Source: Pictodentalium vernedei (lineage: Eukaryota > Mollusca > Scaphopoda > Dentaliida > Dentaliidae). Taken from it: DNA of 64,000 bases. Positions 23,115-33,486 of this stretch are shown here, one piece after another. The notes beneath the pieces were generated by a model. That model saw nothing but the letters and a program-made list of their open reading frames with translations, had not been told where the DNA came from and did no database searches. The stretch covers positions 33,360,484 to 33,424,483 of the forward strand of contig CM062291.1 in NCBI GenBank assembly GCA_031216915.1. Reading direction: 5' to 3'. The position numbers and the translations under genes were made by a program. The first letter of the stretch is position 1; each line of letters starts with the position of its first letter.

Positions 23115-24033
23115 CAGGGTTCCCACTGATATCTGAAAATCAAATTTAAGCACTATTTAAGCACTTTTCAAGGGCTCTGACAATGATTTTCAAGGACCGT
23201 TATAATTTTGATATTAACTTACAACACCACTGCAACACAAAGAATTTCCGTTTTGAGGACCTGATCTCTGGAAAACCCAAGTATCTAGATATACATCATT
23301 CCTTGAGTTCAACAGGAGCCATCTGCAATGCCAAATAAAGCATTACAGATGATGCCTTGTTGCACTCAAGGAAAATATAGATATCAAATAAATGTGATTC
23401 CCGACTGATTTTGTGACATCGAATGTATGTTGGGAGGTGTATCCCAAGACTTATTTTCTCTGAGGTTTTAGATAAACTGAATTTAAGTACAGTGCACCCT
23501 CTTAACTGTATATCTCTTAACTGAATAATTCTGCTAATTGAATGTAATTTCCCAACACAAAACCATTTACCATACCTCCAGTACAAATTTGAGCTGTTAA
23601 TTGAATATAGGTTATAGAGTAAAGTCCTGTTAATTGAATAAAAAATCTTGCAACCTGATGAGAAATTACCCTGACTCGCCCCAGTTTTCCTTTCTTTATA
23701 GACCTATTTAACCTCAGTACATCTAATACAGGCATTTAATCTATTATATCTTGTTTGACAGAGCTCATGGAGCTCTGTCAAACAAGATATAATAGAATAA
23801 ATGCTAAGTTTATCTATAGAATACAGGAAAGTGACACAATCCCTGTTATTTGAATACACCTGTTAATTGAATAATTTTCATTGGCAAAGTGGCTATTCAA
23901 TTAACAGGGTTCCACTGTACTTTTCAAGGGGAGTGATGGAAAATCAAGTACTTTTCAAGGCTAGAAACAATTTCAAGCATTTTTCAAGGAAGTGGCCAAA
24001 ATTCAAAGACTTTTCATGTGAGTGGGAACCCTG
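23115..24033. mobile_element. TIR element (CAGGGTTCCCAC) with nested pogo-like MITE
   Basis: Ends CAGGGTTCCCACTGAT and inverse GTGAGTGGGAACCCTG. ACCTG flanks both sides (23110-23114 and 24034-24038), a possible 5-bp target duplication. Subterminal repeats contain AAGCACTTTTCAAGG. A pogo-like MITE at 23490-23917 occupies the right half. It separates exon 7 from its stray 3'-end copy. Confidence 0.7.
23490..23917. mobile_element. Pogo/Tc1-like MITE, second full copy
   Basis: CAGTGCACCCTCTTAACTG at the left, CAATTAACAGGGTTCCACTG at the right, TA on both flanks. The perfect central hairpin near 23731-23805 is identical in plan to that at 1423-1493, with the same CTTGTTTGACAGAGCTC arm. Confidence 0.85.
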
Positions 24034-24049
24034 ACCTGCAAAAACTCAC

Positions 24050-24196
24050 CGTTTCCTTTCATTTCATAGCCAGAGTGATCAATATTGAAAGATCGACTAT
24101 TCCATCCTCTCTCGACTTGCTCAGAAGTGAATCTTTCTCCACACCAATAGGATTTTTGGATAGGAAAATACCAAACTTTCTTAATTCCATATTGTC
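24050..24196 (-). CDS. ABCA1-like: ABCA exon 7 of window (TMD1 to NBD1 linker)
   Basis: Acceptor TGCTTTCAG at 24197, donor ACG|GTGAGT at 24049. It opens with the conserved QYGIKKVWYFPIQKSYWCGE ([20 protein letters not shown] in ABCA1), followed by a variable polar linker ending YEMKGNG. 147 nt, phase 1 both sides. The last ~35 nt plus donor have a diverged second copy at 23034-23084, separated by an inserted TIR element that begins 16 nt after the exon. Confidence 0.92.
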
Positions 24197-24656
24197 CTGA
24201 AAGCAAAGACAATTGTTTTCCTTCTATCACCATGTAAAATAATAAAGACATTTTACGCTAACCCTTTACCTAATGCACATGATGTCAAAATGCATTATTT
24301 CAAATTACTTTTTTTCATATTTGTCAAACAATTTCAATAAGGCCTAAAAAAGTAAAAATCTGTTTCTCAAGCCCTCCCACATGGTCATTTTGGCTCTTTT
24401 TATAACCAATGCAAACTAAAAAAAATAAAAATTAAATGGTTTATGTCTGATACTTTACCCAAGTTAATAAAGTTGATTAATTTGTCCCTTGAGTGTCAAA
24501 AGGCGTTGCAATGCATCAGCACTGCAAAGCCTTCCTGCACTCAAGGGTCGAAATTCACAACCACCCACGCTATTCTGTAGATTATGAGGCCTAAAATATA
24601 AAAACAAACCAAGAACGTTAAAAAATTTATAGTAATTTATATATTTTTTATACTTA

Positions 24657-24842
24657 CCAATGACCCAGACTTAGCTGGTGTTAACTCTAAAATATTTAGG
24701 GCCAAATACAAATTTTACCCCCCAATCCCCAAAATTTGCATCTAAAACCGAAAATTACATGTCCTATATGGTCCTCAATATTTTTACTCCACTGCGCATG
24801 CGCAGTGTCAAGGACTCGGAATTGCTGCCAAAAGTCATTCTT
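24657..24842. repeat. Left inverted terminal repeat of the DIRS-like element
   Basis: Matches the inverse of 31351-31540 nearly throughout, including CACTGCGCATGCGCAGTG, a short palindrome that reads CACTGCACATGCGCAGTG in the other copy. Ends with the outer motif CCAATGACCCAGACTTAGCT. Confidence 0.75.
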
Positions 24843-25839
24843 ACAACCAGTGCCTGGTAAGTGTAATGTACTCAGCAGGTAGGTATGAGTTCTCAACTCA
24901 TGGGAGGGCCATCCCCGTCTGGGTCATTGGTAAGTATAAAAAATATATAAATTACTATAAATTTTTTAACATTTTTATACTGTACCAATGACCCAGACTT
25001 AGCTGAATAGTAAAAAGGTTGGAGGGCCTAGGACATAAGAAAAATCCAATAGACTCAATTACCTATAACAGACCTATCCCCTTAAGGAAAAAAGGAGAGA
25101 TAGTCTTACATGTATCTTTCTTATTTGTAACAAAAAAGAAAGACACAATACTAGTCTGTAATTGAGCACAATAACATCAATGATCTCTATAATCATCTAG
25201 TATAACCCTTTATACTAATATTTTTTAAGGAAAGCCAATAAATACGGGAGTCTAGAGAAATGAGACTCTATATACTCATTTAAAAGTGTTCGAGGATTGT
25301 ATATTAATGCTCAATTAATCATGTGATATATACGAATGCTTCACACCAATCAACACTTAAAAGATATTACACAGATGAGTAAACATAGGCTTAACTCTAA
25401 AATCATCTCGGAACCGACATGGAATTACTAAGTCCAAGGGAGGTATTCCCTTGCTTTACACTATAAAGCAGGTGACCTAAGGGAACACCCGCTTCTCCCC
25501 TTTCCCTTGCCCTGGATCAAATACTCCAGAGCGAAGAGGGCAGCAGGACAGAGTCACTGCTGGAACCGAAAGCCTATACACACATAGTTGCCACTGTTTA
25601 GTAGACGACATTCTGAGTAAAAAATAGCGGACCTAAACAATGTAGATCTGCAGAAAAGGACTCAATATTCTCAGATACAATATCTTGAAAATGGAGGGCT
25701 AACACCAATATGCAGCGCTCATTAAATCTGTAATAACAATATTAATAGCTTAAGCCCATGAAGTAGAACTCTTACTTCAAGAGCTTAAAACTAAAACACA
25801 GACTGCTGAATGAAGATATAATCATAAGCAGAACTGACT

Positions 25840-26440
25840 GTAGATTGAATCCATCTGACCATAGAATGGACCGAAATGTGGAGGAAGCTTCCATGGCATG
25901 TCCCACAACAGACGCCTGAGTAAATTAGTCCACATTCTTTGTGGAGCTAGAGAAGCTACCAACAGAATTTGCATTAAAATAATTGCACTAGAGCAATATC
26001 TGCTGAATCAACAGCGCTAGAAGATAAGCATATCTTATTATTCTGTCTAACAAGATTGATAGAGCGTTTACTGCAAACGCTCGAAGATCCAAACATAATG
26101 ACACATACGTCTGCAACTGATTGTTGAGATGCTGCGTCGCGAATAAGTCGATCATTGGCCGCTCAGCTTGGTAGCAATCTGATTGAAAGCTTGTTTGTTG
26201 AAAGCCGATTCTAGCGGCAACAAACGGCCCCTCCGTGAAGGGAGTCCGCTATTATGTTCGGACGACCCGGAATATGACAGACCGATAGGAGAACTTGATG
26301 TTCTAGTAGCAACCGAAAGATTCATTCCGTTAACATGAATAACAGGATGGAATGAGTGCCTCCATAATTCCGAAAATACGCTAATACCGCCAAGTTGTCG
26401 GACAGAATTAGCATATGAACATTCTGAATTACGTTATCCA
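25840..26440 (-). pseudogene. RNase H and C-terminal remnant of the DIRS-like element
   Basis: Near 26330-26420: LSDNLAVLAYFRNYGGTHS, equivalent to SDNTTAVAYINRQGGTRS of DIRS RNase H. Near 26050-26160: MIDLFATQHLNNQLQTYVS, equivalent to VDLFATR.N..L..FVSP. Near 25850-25990: ILLVASLAPQRMWTNLLRRL, equivalent to the L.APLWP.R.WF..LL.L stretch. Several stops interrupt it. Confidence 0.7.
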
Positions 26441-27059
26441 ATAATGTAGCGCAAGCCAAAATGACATCATACTTGATGTTCGAGTGCTTGATAAGGAACT
26501 ACGGAATCAAAAGACCCTGGCACTTCAATCTGTTGGGCTCAATGAAACGACCCAACCTGTTTTACTGGCATCCGTCAAGACTGTAAAACTCGGATCTGGC
26601 AATTGCAGTGGAACTACCTGAGTTAAGCCCAGAAAACTTGCCCAAGTCTGAATCTCTTATTCACTTGATTTGACAAGAAGATGTCCGTATCGAGCGAAAG
26701 AATCTTCACCCTCCAATTCTGAATTAAAGAAATTTGGAGAGGACCAATGCATAACCGCCCCATCGGAATAAAATCGCGGCAGTTCTGCCTAAACGTATCA
26801 GTCTCATAAGATCTCTCGCTGAGACTTTGTCTGGCCGAAGACAATAGTGAGCATAACAACTGAATAATTTTGTTCTGGGTAATGGCAGACGAACGAAAAA
26901 GTTGTGCGTAGCGAAGCTCATCCCCCCATGGGTGAATGACTTAGATGATACCAGATCCGACTTCTCCTCGTTTACTTAAGAAACCGAGACGTCGGAGCAA
27001 TAGAAGCAGATTGCACGTAGTTCTGAAGCGTTAACTCATTGTCGCACCTGCATGAATGT

Positions 27060-27490
27060 TGTCCAGGTAGGCCGATGTTATCTCAGACGAATAAGCTCAG
27101 TAATGAGTCACTACCAAGTCCGTTATTCGAGTGAAGGCCCAGGGGGCCAGATTCAGACCGAAGCATATTGCTCGGAACTGATATACGACTCCTATGATAA
27201 GGAAGTGAAGATACTTTCTGACACCTGATGTACCATGACGTGAAAGTACGCATCTTGAGATCTATGCATGTAGCATAATCGTACACCCGAATACTCGCTC
27301 TGACCGATCGGGTGGACTCCATATATAAACTTGGAGCTTGTTTATCCAGTTCCGAATAATGAGTGAACGGAACGAGCTGTCTGGTTTTTGGAACCAGAAA
27401 AGGATGGTTGTAGAAACCTGGAAATTCCTGGATTTCTACGATCTCTATCGCGATCATTCCAGAAGAGACTAGACTTCTGATGGAAGCGAG
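27060..27490 (-). pseudogene. DIRS-type reverse transcriptase remnant
   Basis: Reads PGFYNHPFLVPKTRQ, YMESTRSVRASIR, then CIDLK with a one-base loss before DAYFHV, then in another frame YLHFLIIGVVYQFRAICFGL and NLAPWAFTRI, and near 27065 AYLDNIHAG in the place of the catalytic YLDD. The order is that of DIRS-group polymerases (GFYS..FLVPK, R..I..GD..VSIDLKDAYFHV, RALPFGL..AP..FT). Not functional. Confidence 0.75.
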
Positions 27491-27579
27491 CCTCTATCCT
27501 ACTGACTTGACAGAAGCTGAGTCCATCTTGGACTCCGAGTTAACAGAGGATTTCGTTTGAGGAACAATTTAGTCCTTCC

Positions 27580-28290
27580 GAAATCCCCCCTTGATTCCAA
27601 GGGACGTCCGTAATCTATTCCCAAATAATTGAGAAACTCGACAGTCTTTCGCTAGTACACGATAGAGGTTAAAACCATTACCTCCTGGTCCTGCGAGGCT
27701 TGCGGAAGGAGAAGCCATGTTCTCCACGGTCTGCACCTTGCCCCGTCGACCTAGGGACGTCTGATTGGAATTACGGCCCCTATATGAGTCGTTACCCTGA
27801 CGGTCTCTAGAATAAGACCTAGAGGATACATAGGAACTTCTATAGGAACTTCCCTTGGACGTATTCGTCCCAGAAGTGCCTGTCCTACTCTTTTCTGCTG
27901 AATTCGACTGAATGAAAGCGAATTTTAATAGCAGAGAGTCTAAAGCTTTCTTAGTTAACTGATCACAGACTGCGGAAAGCTTGCCGTCGAAGAAAACTCT
28001 CCGGTGACCGGAGCGACTCTGAGAGAGTTTTTCACCTTACTATCTACACGAGTGGATTGAGCCAGGGCCGCGTCACGTCTAACCAACTCCATATTGCCAC
28101 TAAAGGACGGAGTTTTACGTGAGGCTCTTGAAAGAACTCTTAAGGAGGTTGTGCATCCTAGAATTATTTTTCCTTTGAGACGTAATGATAATGTTCTGGT
28201 AAGGTGATCTGCGTACGATGATGCATCTAAGCTGACCCTGCTAGACGATATTGTTATTTCCAACATCGTGGTTGGAACTGACATAGACGA
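27580..28290 (-). pseudogene. Gag-like remnant of the DIRS-like element
   Basis: Open from 28284 to 27955, then continuing in a shifted frame. It contains HLTRTLSLRLKGKII, MELVRRDAALAQS and NSLRVAPVTGE, which resemble the DIRS gag pattern of RRDA followed by LR.SP (from memory, not a search). The downstream part is Ser/Arg-rich. No zinc knuckle is seen. Confidence 0.5.
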
Positions 28291-28854
28291 CAGTAAAAAA
28301 CAATACTAGGTCCTGACCTGGTCGTCTAAACGCAGAGAACTCTCAGAATGCTCTGTCCTGCCGTTTCAAAATATTCGTTGAATTGATGAAAGGCAGATGT
28401 AGAGCATATTGCCGATAAGAAACCTGACCTGCCCATTTAGGTAGCAAGTTAAATAAATATAGCGTCGTTCAACAGATCAAATGTCCGTGAATTCTGTGTC
28501 CAGTGGTGCTATCAGTCTCTTATCTGGCAACGCAGCATTTTAGTCCGGAGGAACGTCAGATGATAATGCCGGATGCACTCTACGGCAATTATATTGTTCC
28601 AAAAAGCGAAAATACAACTCATCCGTATCCCTTTCGCCATCCTGTCAGACCACTTGTAATTCTTGGTCGTCCGTGCCTGAACCTGCAGCGGAACGTACCA
28701 ACCCAGCTTCCTCGGATAATTCCTGATCCGACAGAGTTACTGTCGGTTGCTGGGATGCTGCAATAATTTGTGCTATCTGTGATAGCATGTCCGTAACAGA
28801 GGCCTGTGGAGCTGCGGTCTTATAGGATTTAGCCGCTGGAAGCTCCTTGGATGT

Positions 28855-29990
28855 TCACTCCTGCATACATCTAATATGCAAACATCCGAAGTATGAAGGC
28901 CTCGTATCCTTGGCTATCAGATGGCATGACCTGGTCACCGTAGAATCTCTGGTCGGCAATGTTGGTTGAACATCACTGGTCACGTAGCCAAGGTGCAGTC
29001 GCATGTGCTGCCGTGAGGATGAGGAAGCCGAAAGAACAGTCTCTCCGGACTGTCTATATAACGAAGAGTCCCGAGCGGTGGACGTATGCTCCAACTGAAG
29101 AACGTTTTGTACCACAACATCTGGGCCCAGATGTTGTAATACGAGAGAGGAACCTCCCTCGTTCGCAGCCCGGATGGACCTGGACAAGCTAGGAACCAGA
29201 CTAATGGGCTTCCTCCGTACCATTCTTGTATCCATCATCACTGGGTGTGCACATTGTATTTTATAGTGCTCGCATCACCCAAATCTCATTCCTGTACCAC
29301 AACGGACGAACCTGGGTGCTGAGCCATTCGGTGAATGGTCGCGACACCAGGCGAGCTTACGGACGCCAACGCCGTCGTTCCTACTTGGGACCTCTTAGGC
29401 AATTGACGTATCTGCATGAGCACTTTACCGCTAGCTCTTCATTTGACTGTGACAATGGAAACACACTTACGAAGACATCACGGTAACAATACCTAGTTCA
29501 TGTTAGCCTATGAGACCTGTGGAGCCGTGGTCCTACATGAAATATCCGCTGGAAGCTCCCGGGACGTTCATTTCTGCATTTATATAATATGCGAACGTCC
29601 CAACTGGAAAGGTCTCGTATCCTTGGCTAGCAGATGGAGTGACCTGGTCGATGTGTATTCCTTGTTCGGCGAAGCAGGAGCACCAGGGACATTCAATCCT
29701 GCATTTATATAATATGCGAATGTCCCCTGAAATCTGTGGTCACATAGCCAAGGTGCGGTCATGTGTGTTGACGAGGATGAGGAAGCCAATATAACAGCCA
29801 CGTCGGACTGTCATGCAACGGAGCGTCCAGAGCAGGAGGAGTGGACGTAAGCTCCGACTAAGCGAACAGCATACAACAACAGATGTTGATGCAAGAGTGA
29901 GGGGGGCCTCTCTCGCTCGCGGTCCGGGGGACCTGGACGAGCTAGCTACCGTACTGACAGGCTTCCTCCGTACTATCCTCTGATCCATCC
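28855..29990. repeat. Diverged direct repeats inside the DIRS-like element
   Basis: 28855-29245 and 29566-29990 are about 70 to 80 percent alike by eye; both have minus-strand starts MD.R.VRRKP.S..., GTATCCTTGGCTA.CAGATG and TCCTGCAT..AT.TAATATGC. A third short copy of the latter lies at 29695-29725. Possibly a duplicated gag 5' part or a leader region. Confidence 0.6.
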
Positions 29991-30249
29991 TTGCTGGGTG
30001 TGCACATCTGAAGTTTTATAGCGCTCACATCACCCAATCTGCTTCCCTGGACAGCAACGGACTAACCCGGGTGCTGTGCCATTCTTTCCTGGTGAATGGA
30101 CGCGACACCGGGCAGACTAGCAGGCAACAATGCTTTCGATCGAACCAGCGAACTCCCAGCAACTGTTGTAATACCTTGAGAACTTCTCGCTAGCCCTAAT
30201 ATTGCAATGACGGAGACACACTTATTGAAGACATCATGGAAACATCACT

Positions 30250-31350
30250 CTGAATTCTGAAGAAGAAACTGATAATATATAGTAACCCTACGGAGAGGAC
30301 CGTAATGGACCCCTCATGGCTAATAAAATACTGTGACACACGTCTCCAATGTTGTCATATCAATCAACACACACAGAGCAAGAATTAATGTGACTACACT
30401 GACTATAAGAAACACAATGAACTTGTGAATTAGAGGAAGATACCCTCGCATTACGAATGAAGAATATTTTTTCCAACCAGAAAAAATATACACCGTCATA
30501 TTACTCGCACTAACCCTTGAAATAAATATACATATATATTATAATTCATTATAATATTTCAAAAGAAAATAATTATCAAAAAAAAAAAAAAATTTTGAAA
30601 AAATTTTCAGAAGAGCCCAAGTTCCCAATGGGAACCTTGAGCCCAAAGGTTCCCAAAAATGTTTTAATCATTTTGAAAAATTAATGTAACACTTACGAAC
30701 AATAATAATGTATCTTGCTATGAACTAAATTAAGCAGAAGACAAGTAATCACTGTCAGAAGTAACAGTTGTCAACATAAGCAAAAGTGTCAACAAACCGG
30801 AAACATGACTCCAGGCACTGAAACAAACATAGCTCGAAATCAGTTACCAATTTAAACACTATCTGATGCAAAACAGAGGCTTCCAGAGAAGAAACTGTAG
30901 AACATCAGATGGTAGATGCAGACCAAAATACCTAAACACCCAAGGGTGAGGACGTCAACATGGGGAAAAAACAGAAAATAATTCTGTTACCAAGCCAAAA
31001 CTCCCAAGAAATTTTAGTAATAAACATTACAAAAAATAAGCCAAAAGCATGGGAGAATAGCTAGGGGGGAATAAAGGAAAGGGAGAGAGGAAACACTGAT
31101 TAAACAATGGAACATTCATAGCAAGAATGACCACAACAAGGTCATACCTCGAAAATAGATAACATGAATAATTTCGTAAAATAATTATAAGTTACAGCCC
31201 TGAACGTTTGTTTCCACTGTTTTTTCCCCTCCACCTTCTATTTCCACCATATATCCACCATTTCTCTTATAATTATGCGTCTGGCATCCTTAAAACTGAG
31301 ATTTACAAGCACAAATAACAGTGAAGTGTTTCTGTATTGAGGGCCAAACA
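30250..31350. other. Non-coding end of the DIRS-like element
   Basis: AT-rich, no long frame. It includes A-runs at 30575-30600 and a small stem AGCCCAAG.TTCCCA...GGGAACCTTGAGCCC near 30614-30645. Presumed leader of the minus-strand element. Confidence 0.4.
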
Positions 31351-31540
31351 AAGAATGACTTTTGGCGGCAATTTCGAGACCTCCTTGACACTGCACATGC
31401 GCAGTGGAGTAAAAGTATGGAGAACCATATAGGGGACATGTAATTTTCGGTTTTAGATGCTAATTTTGGGGATTGGGGGTAAAATTTGCGTTTGGCCCTA
31501 AATATTTTAGAGTTAGCTCCAGCTAAGTCTGGGTCATTGG
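31351..31540. repeat. Right inverted terminal repeat of the DIRS-like element
   Basis: Inverse partner of 24657-24842, ending AGCTAAGTCTGGGTCATTGG. Similarity stops at AAGAATGACTTTTGG on the inner side. Confidence 0.75.
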
Positions 31541-31785
31541 TACAGTATAAAAATATGAACTTTTCATGGCAAAGAAATAATTACAAACATACAAAATAAA
31601 ATAAAAAAAAACGCCTGCCCACATGCAATTTTACATAAAATGGCCTAAGAAACTGAAGATCTATTTTATGGGGCCTAAATGTTAATGTTTACAAAAGCTT
31701 ATCTGGTAAAATAGACTCATAATAGTAGTGAAACATTCCAGAAGTAAACTTTCAAAGAAGAAAAGTTTCACATTAATTTATATCC

Positions 31786-32155
31786 CAGTAAGTATTCCAG
31801 CAATAAATATTACTAATTATCTCACCTGAAAATACAGCCTCGCTGTACCAGGTTAAGTATTCCATAAAAAAAATATTACTAATTATCTCACCTGAAAATA
31901 CAGCTTTGATGTACCAGGTTAAGTATTCCATAAAAAAAATATTACTAATTATCTCACCTGAAAATACAGCCTCGATGTACCAGGTTAAGTATTCCATAAA
32001 AAAAATATTACTAATTATCTCACCTGAAAATACAGCCTCGATGTTCCAGGTAAGTATTCCATAAATATTACTAATTATCTCACCTGAAAATACAGCTTCG
32101 ATGTTTCAGGTAAGTATTCCATAAATATTACTAATTATCTCACCTGAAAATACAG
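31786..32155. repeat. Second, diverged array derived from the exon 6 border (about 66-bp units)
   Basis: About six units; the best are 66 bp: GTATTCCATAAAAAAAATAT, TACTAATTATCTCACCTGAA, then AATACAGCCTCGATGTACCAGGTTAA. On the minus strand each reads MEYLTWYIEAVFSGEIISN, including the exon stretch YGVFTWYIEAVFPG in altered form, and keeps CAG|GTGAG. The last two units are shorter (without the A-run). Lies 1.3 kb downstream of the main array in transcript sense. Confidence 0.85.
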
Positions 32156-32339
32156 AGCTTCAATCATACCAAATATCTAAGGTCTAGCTCAAAAAAGAAA
32201 AAAAAGCACATAAATCTGACCTTCAGGTCAAAGGTCATATGAAGGTCACTATGGTATGCGACACACCGGCTCATGGTGATACATCCACATGCCAAATATC
32301 TAGGTCAAAAGACAAAAAAGTTATGCCCTGGACAAAGTT

Positions 32340-32372
32340 TGAAGAAGAAGAAGAAGAAGAAGAAGAAGAAGA
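32340..32372. repeat. GAA microsatellite
   Basis: About eleven GAA repeats; no coding meaning seen. Confidence 0.95.
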
Positions 32373-32514
32373 ATATGCACTAAAACAATATGTCTCCCTT
32401 CTGGGAAGGGGAGACATAATTAGCATCTATGGCCAGTTAACACTTCAGAGGAATGAAGTTATTTAATTATTTATAACTCTGTTGTCCATGCCAGATGATT
32501 TTTTTCTAGTACTG

Positions 32515-33482
32515 GGATGCTACCACAGAAATAATGCTCGATTTCCAGTAATGCAGAAATATCAACCAAGAAACTTGACTAGAACAAACTCGAGTCTGAG
32601 CCCTTCCCTTCACCACCAGGATGCTGTTTTCCAAATGTGAAAGCATTCTGACTGTGGGATCTGAAGGAGAAGATTTTTTAAGAAATTTCCTCATATTGCA
32701 CTAAGTTGAATCTCAGGCTACCATTCTGGCCCAAATATTAACCCTGGGATCCGATTTGAATAAACTTGAATCTCACTTCCCTAGAGATGTTGTATACCAA
32801 ATACAAAAGCATTCGTATTGGTGGATCTGGATAAGGTGATTTTTAAAGAAATTCCCTCATATTGCACTAAGTTAAAATTCAGGCTCCCATAAAAAGCCTA
32901 AATATTAACTCAGGGACTCGATTTGAACAAAACTGAATCCTACCTGCCCCCCACCCCTCCCCCCCCACCCTGAGATGTTGTATACCAAATATAAAAACAT
33001 TCTAAGAGATGGTTCTGGACATTTTAAAGAAATTCCGTCATATTGCACTAAGTTAAAATTTGGGCTACCATAGGGAGTTAGGAAGCCCAAATATGAAACC
33101 AGGGACTTGATTTGAACAAATTAGAATGTGACCCCCCCCCCCCCCCCCCCCCCCCCCGGAGATGTTGTATACCAAATATAAAAGGATTCTGACTGGTGGA
33201 TCTGAAGAAGAAGATTTTTAAAGAAATTTCCTCATATTGCACTAAGTTAAAATTTGGGCTACCATAGGGAGCCCAAATATTAACCCAGGGACCCAGTTCG
33301 AACAAACTTGAATCTCACCCCCTAGAGATGTTGTATACTAAATATGAACGCATTCTGATTGGTGGATCTGAAGAAGATTTTTAAAGAAATTCCTTATATT
33401 GCACTAGTTAGTTAAAAAGTTAAAATTCGAGCTACCATAAGGAGCCCAAATATTTACCCAGGCACTCGATTTGAACAAAACT
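32515..33482. mobile_element. Modular interspersed repeat between the two splice-donor arrays
   Basis: Diverged 165-bp modules (CCAAATAT.AAAGCATTCTGACTG, GGATCTGAAGAAGAAGATTT, GGGCTACCATAGGGAGCCC). C-runs occur at 32948-32965 and 33128-33158. The two exon 6-derived arrays lie on either side of it, so it may have been inserted into a formerly continuous array (inference). Confidence 0.65.
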
Positions 33483-33486
33483 TAAA

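Larger units (their letters stand above)
24616..31553 (-). mobile_element. DIRS-like tyrosine-recombinase-type retroelement relic with inverted terminal repeats
   Basis: It carries inverted repeats of about 185 bp (24657-24842 and 31351-31540, starting CCAATGACCCAGACTTAGCT). The minus strand carries, in order, a gag-like part, DIRS-type reverse transcriptase, RNase H and the C-terminal DLFAT segment, all with stops and frameshifts. No recombinase or methyltransferase frame was recognised between 24990 and 25840. The left end has an additional inverted copy of the outermost sequence (24918-24995). DIRS group versus Ngaro is not settled; the inverted repeats favour DIRS. Confidence 0.7.
24338..31679. 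mobile_element. Family C MITE split by a 6.9-kb insertion
   Basis: Left part 24338-24615 (AATAAGGCCTAAAAAAG, CTGTTTCTCAAGCCC, hairpin GTCCCTTGAGTG...) and right part 31554-31679 (TATGAACTTTTCATGGCAAA ... GGGGCCTAAAT). Joined, they match the uninterrupted copy at 34334-34742, which locates the insertion between AACCAAGAA and TATGAACTTTT. Confidence 0.8.

Noticed and set aside
24990..25840. Tyrosine recombinase ORF of the DIRS-like element
   Set aside because: Expected in this place, but no frame with the R...HxxR...Y pattern could be recognised; stops are dense.
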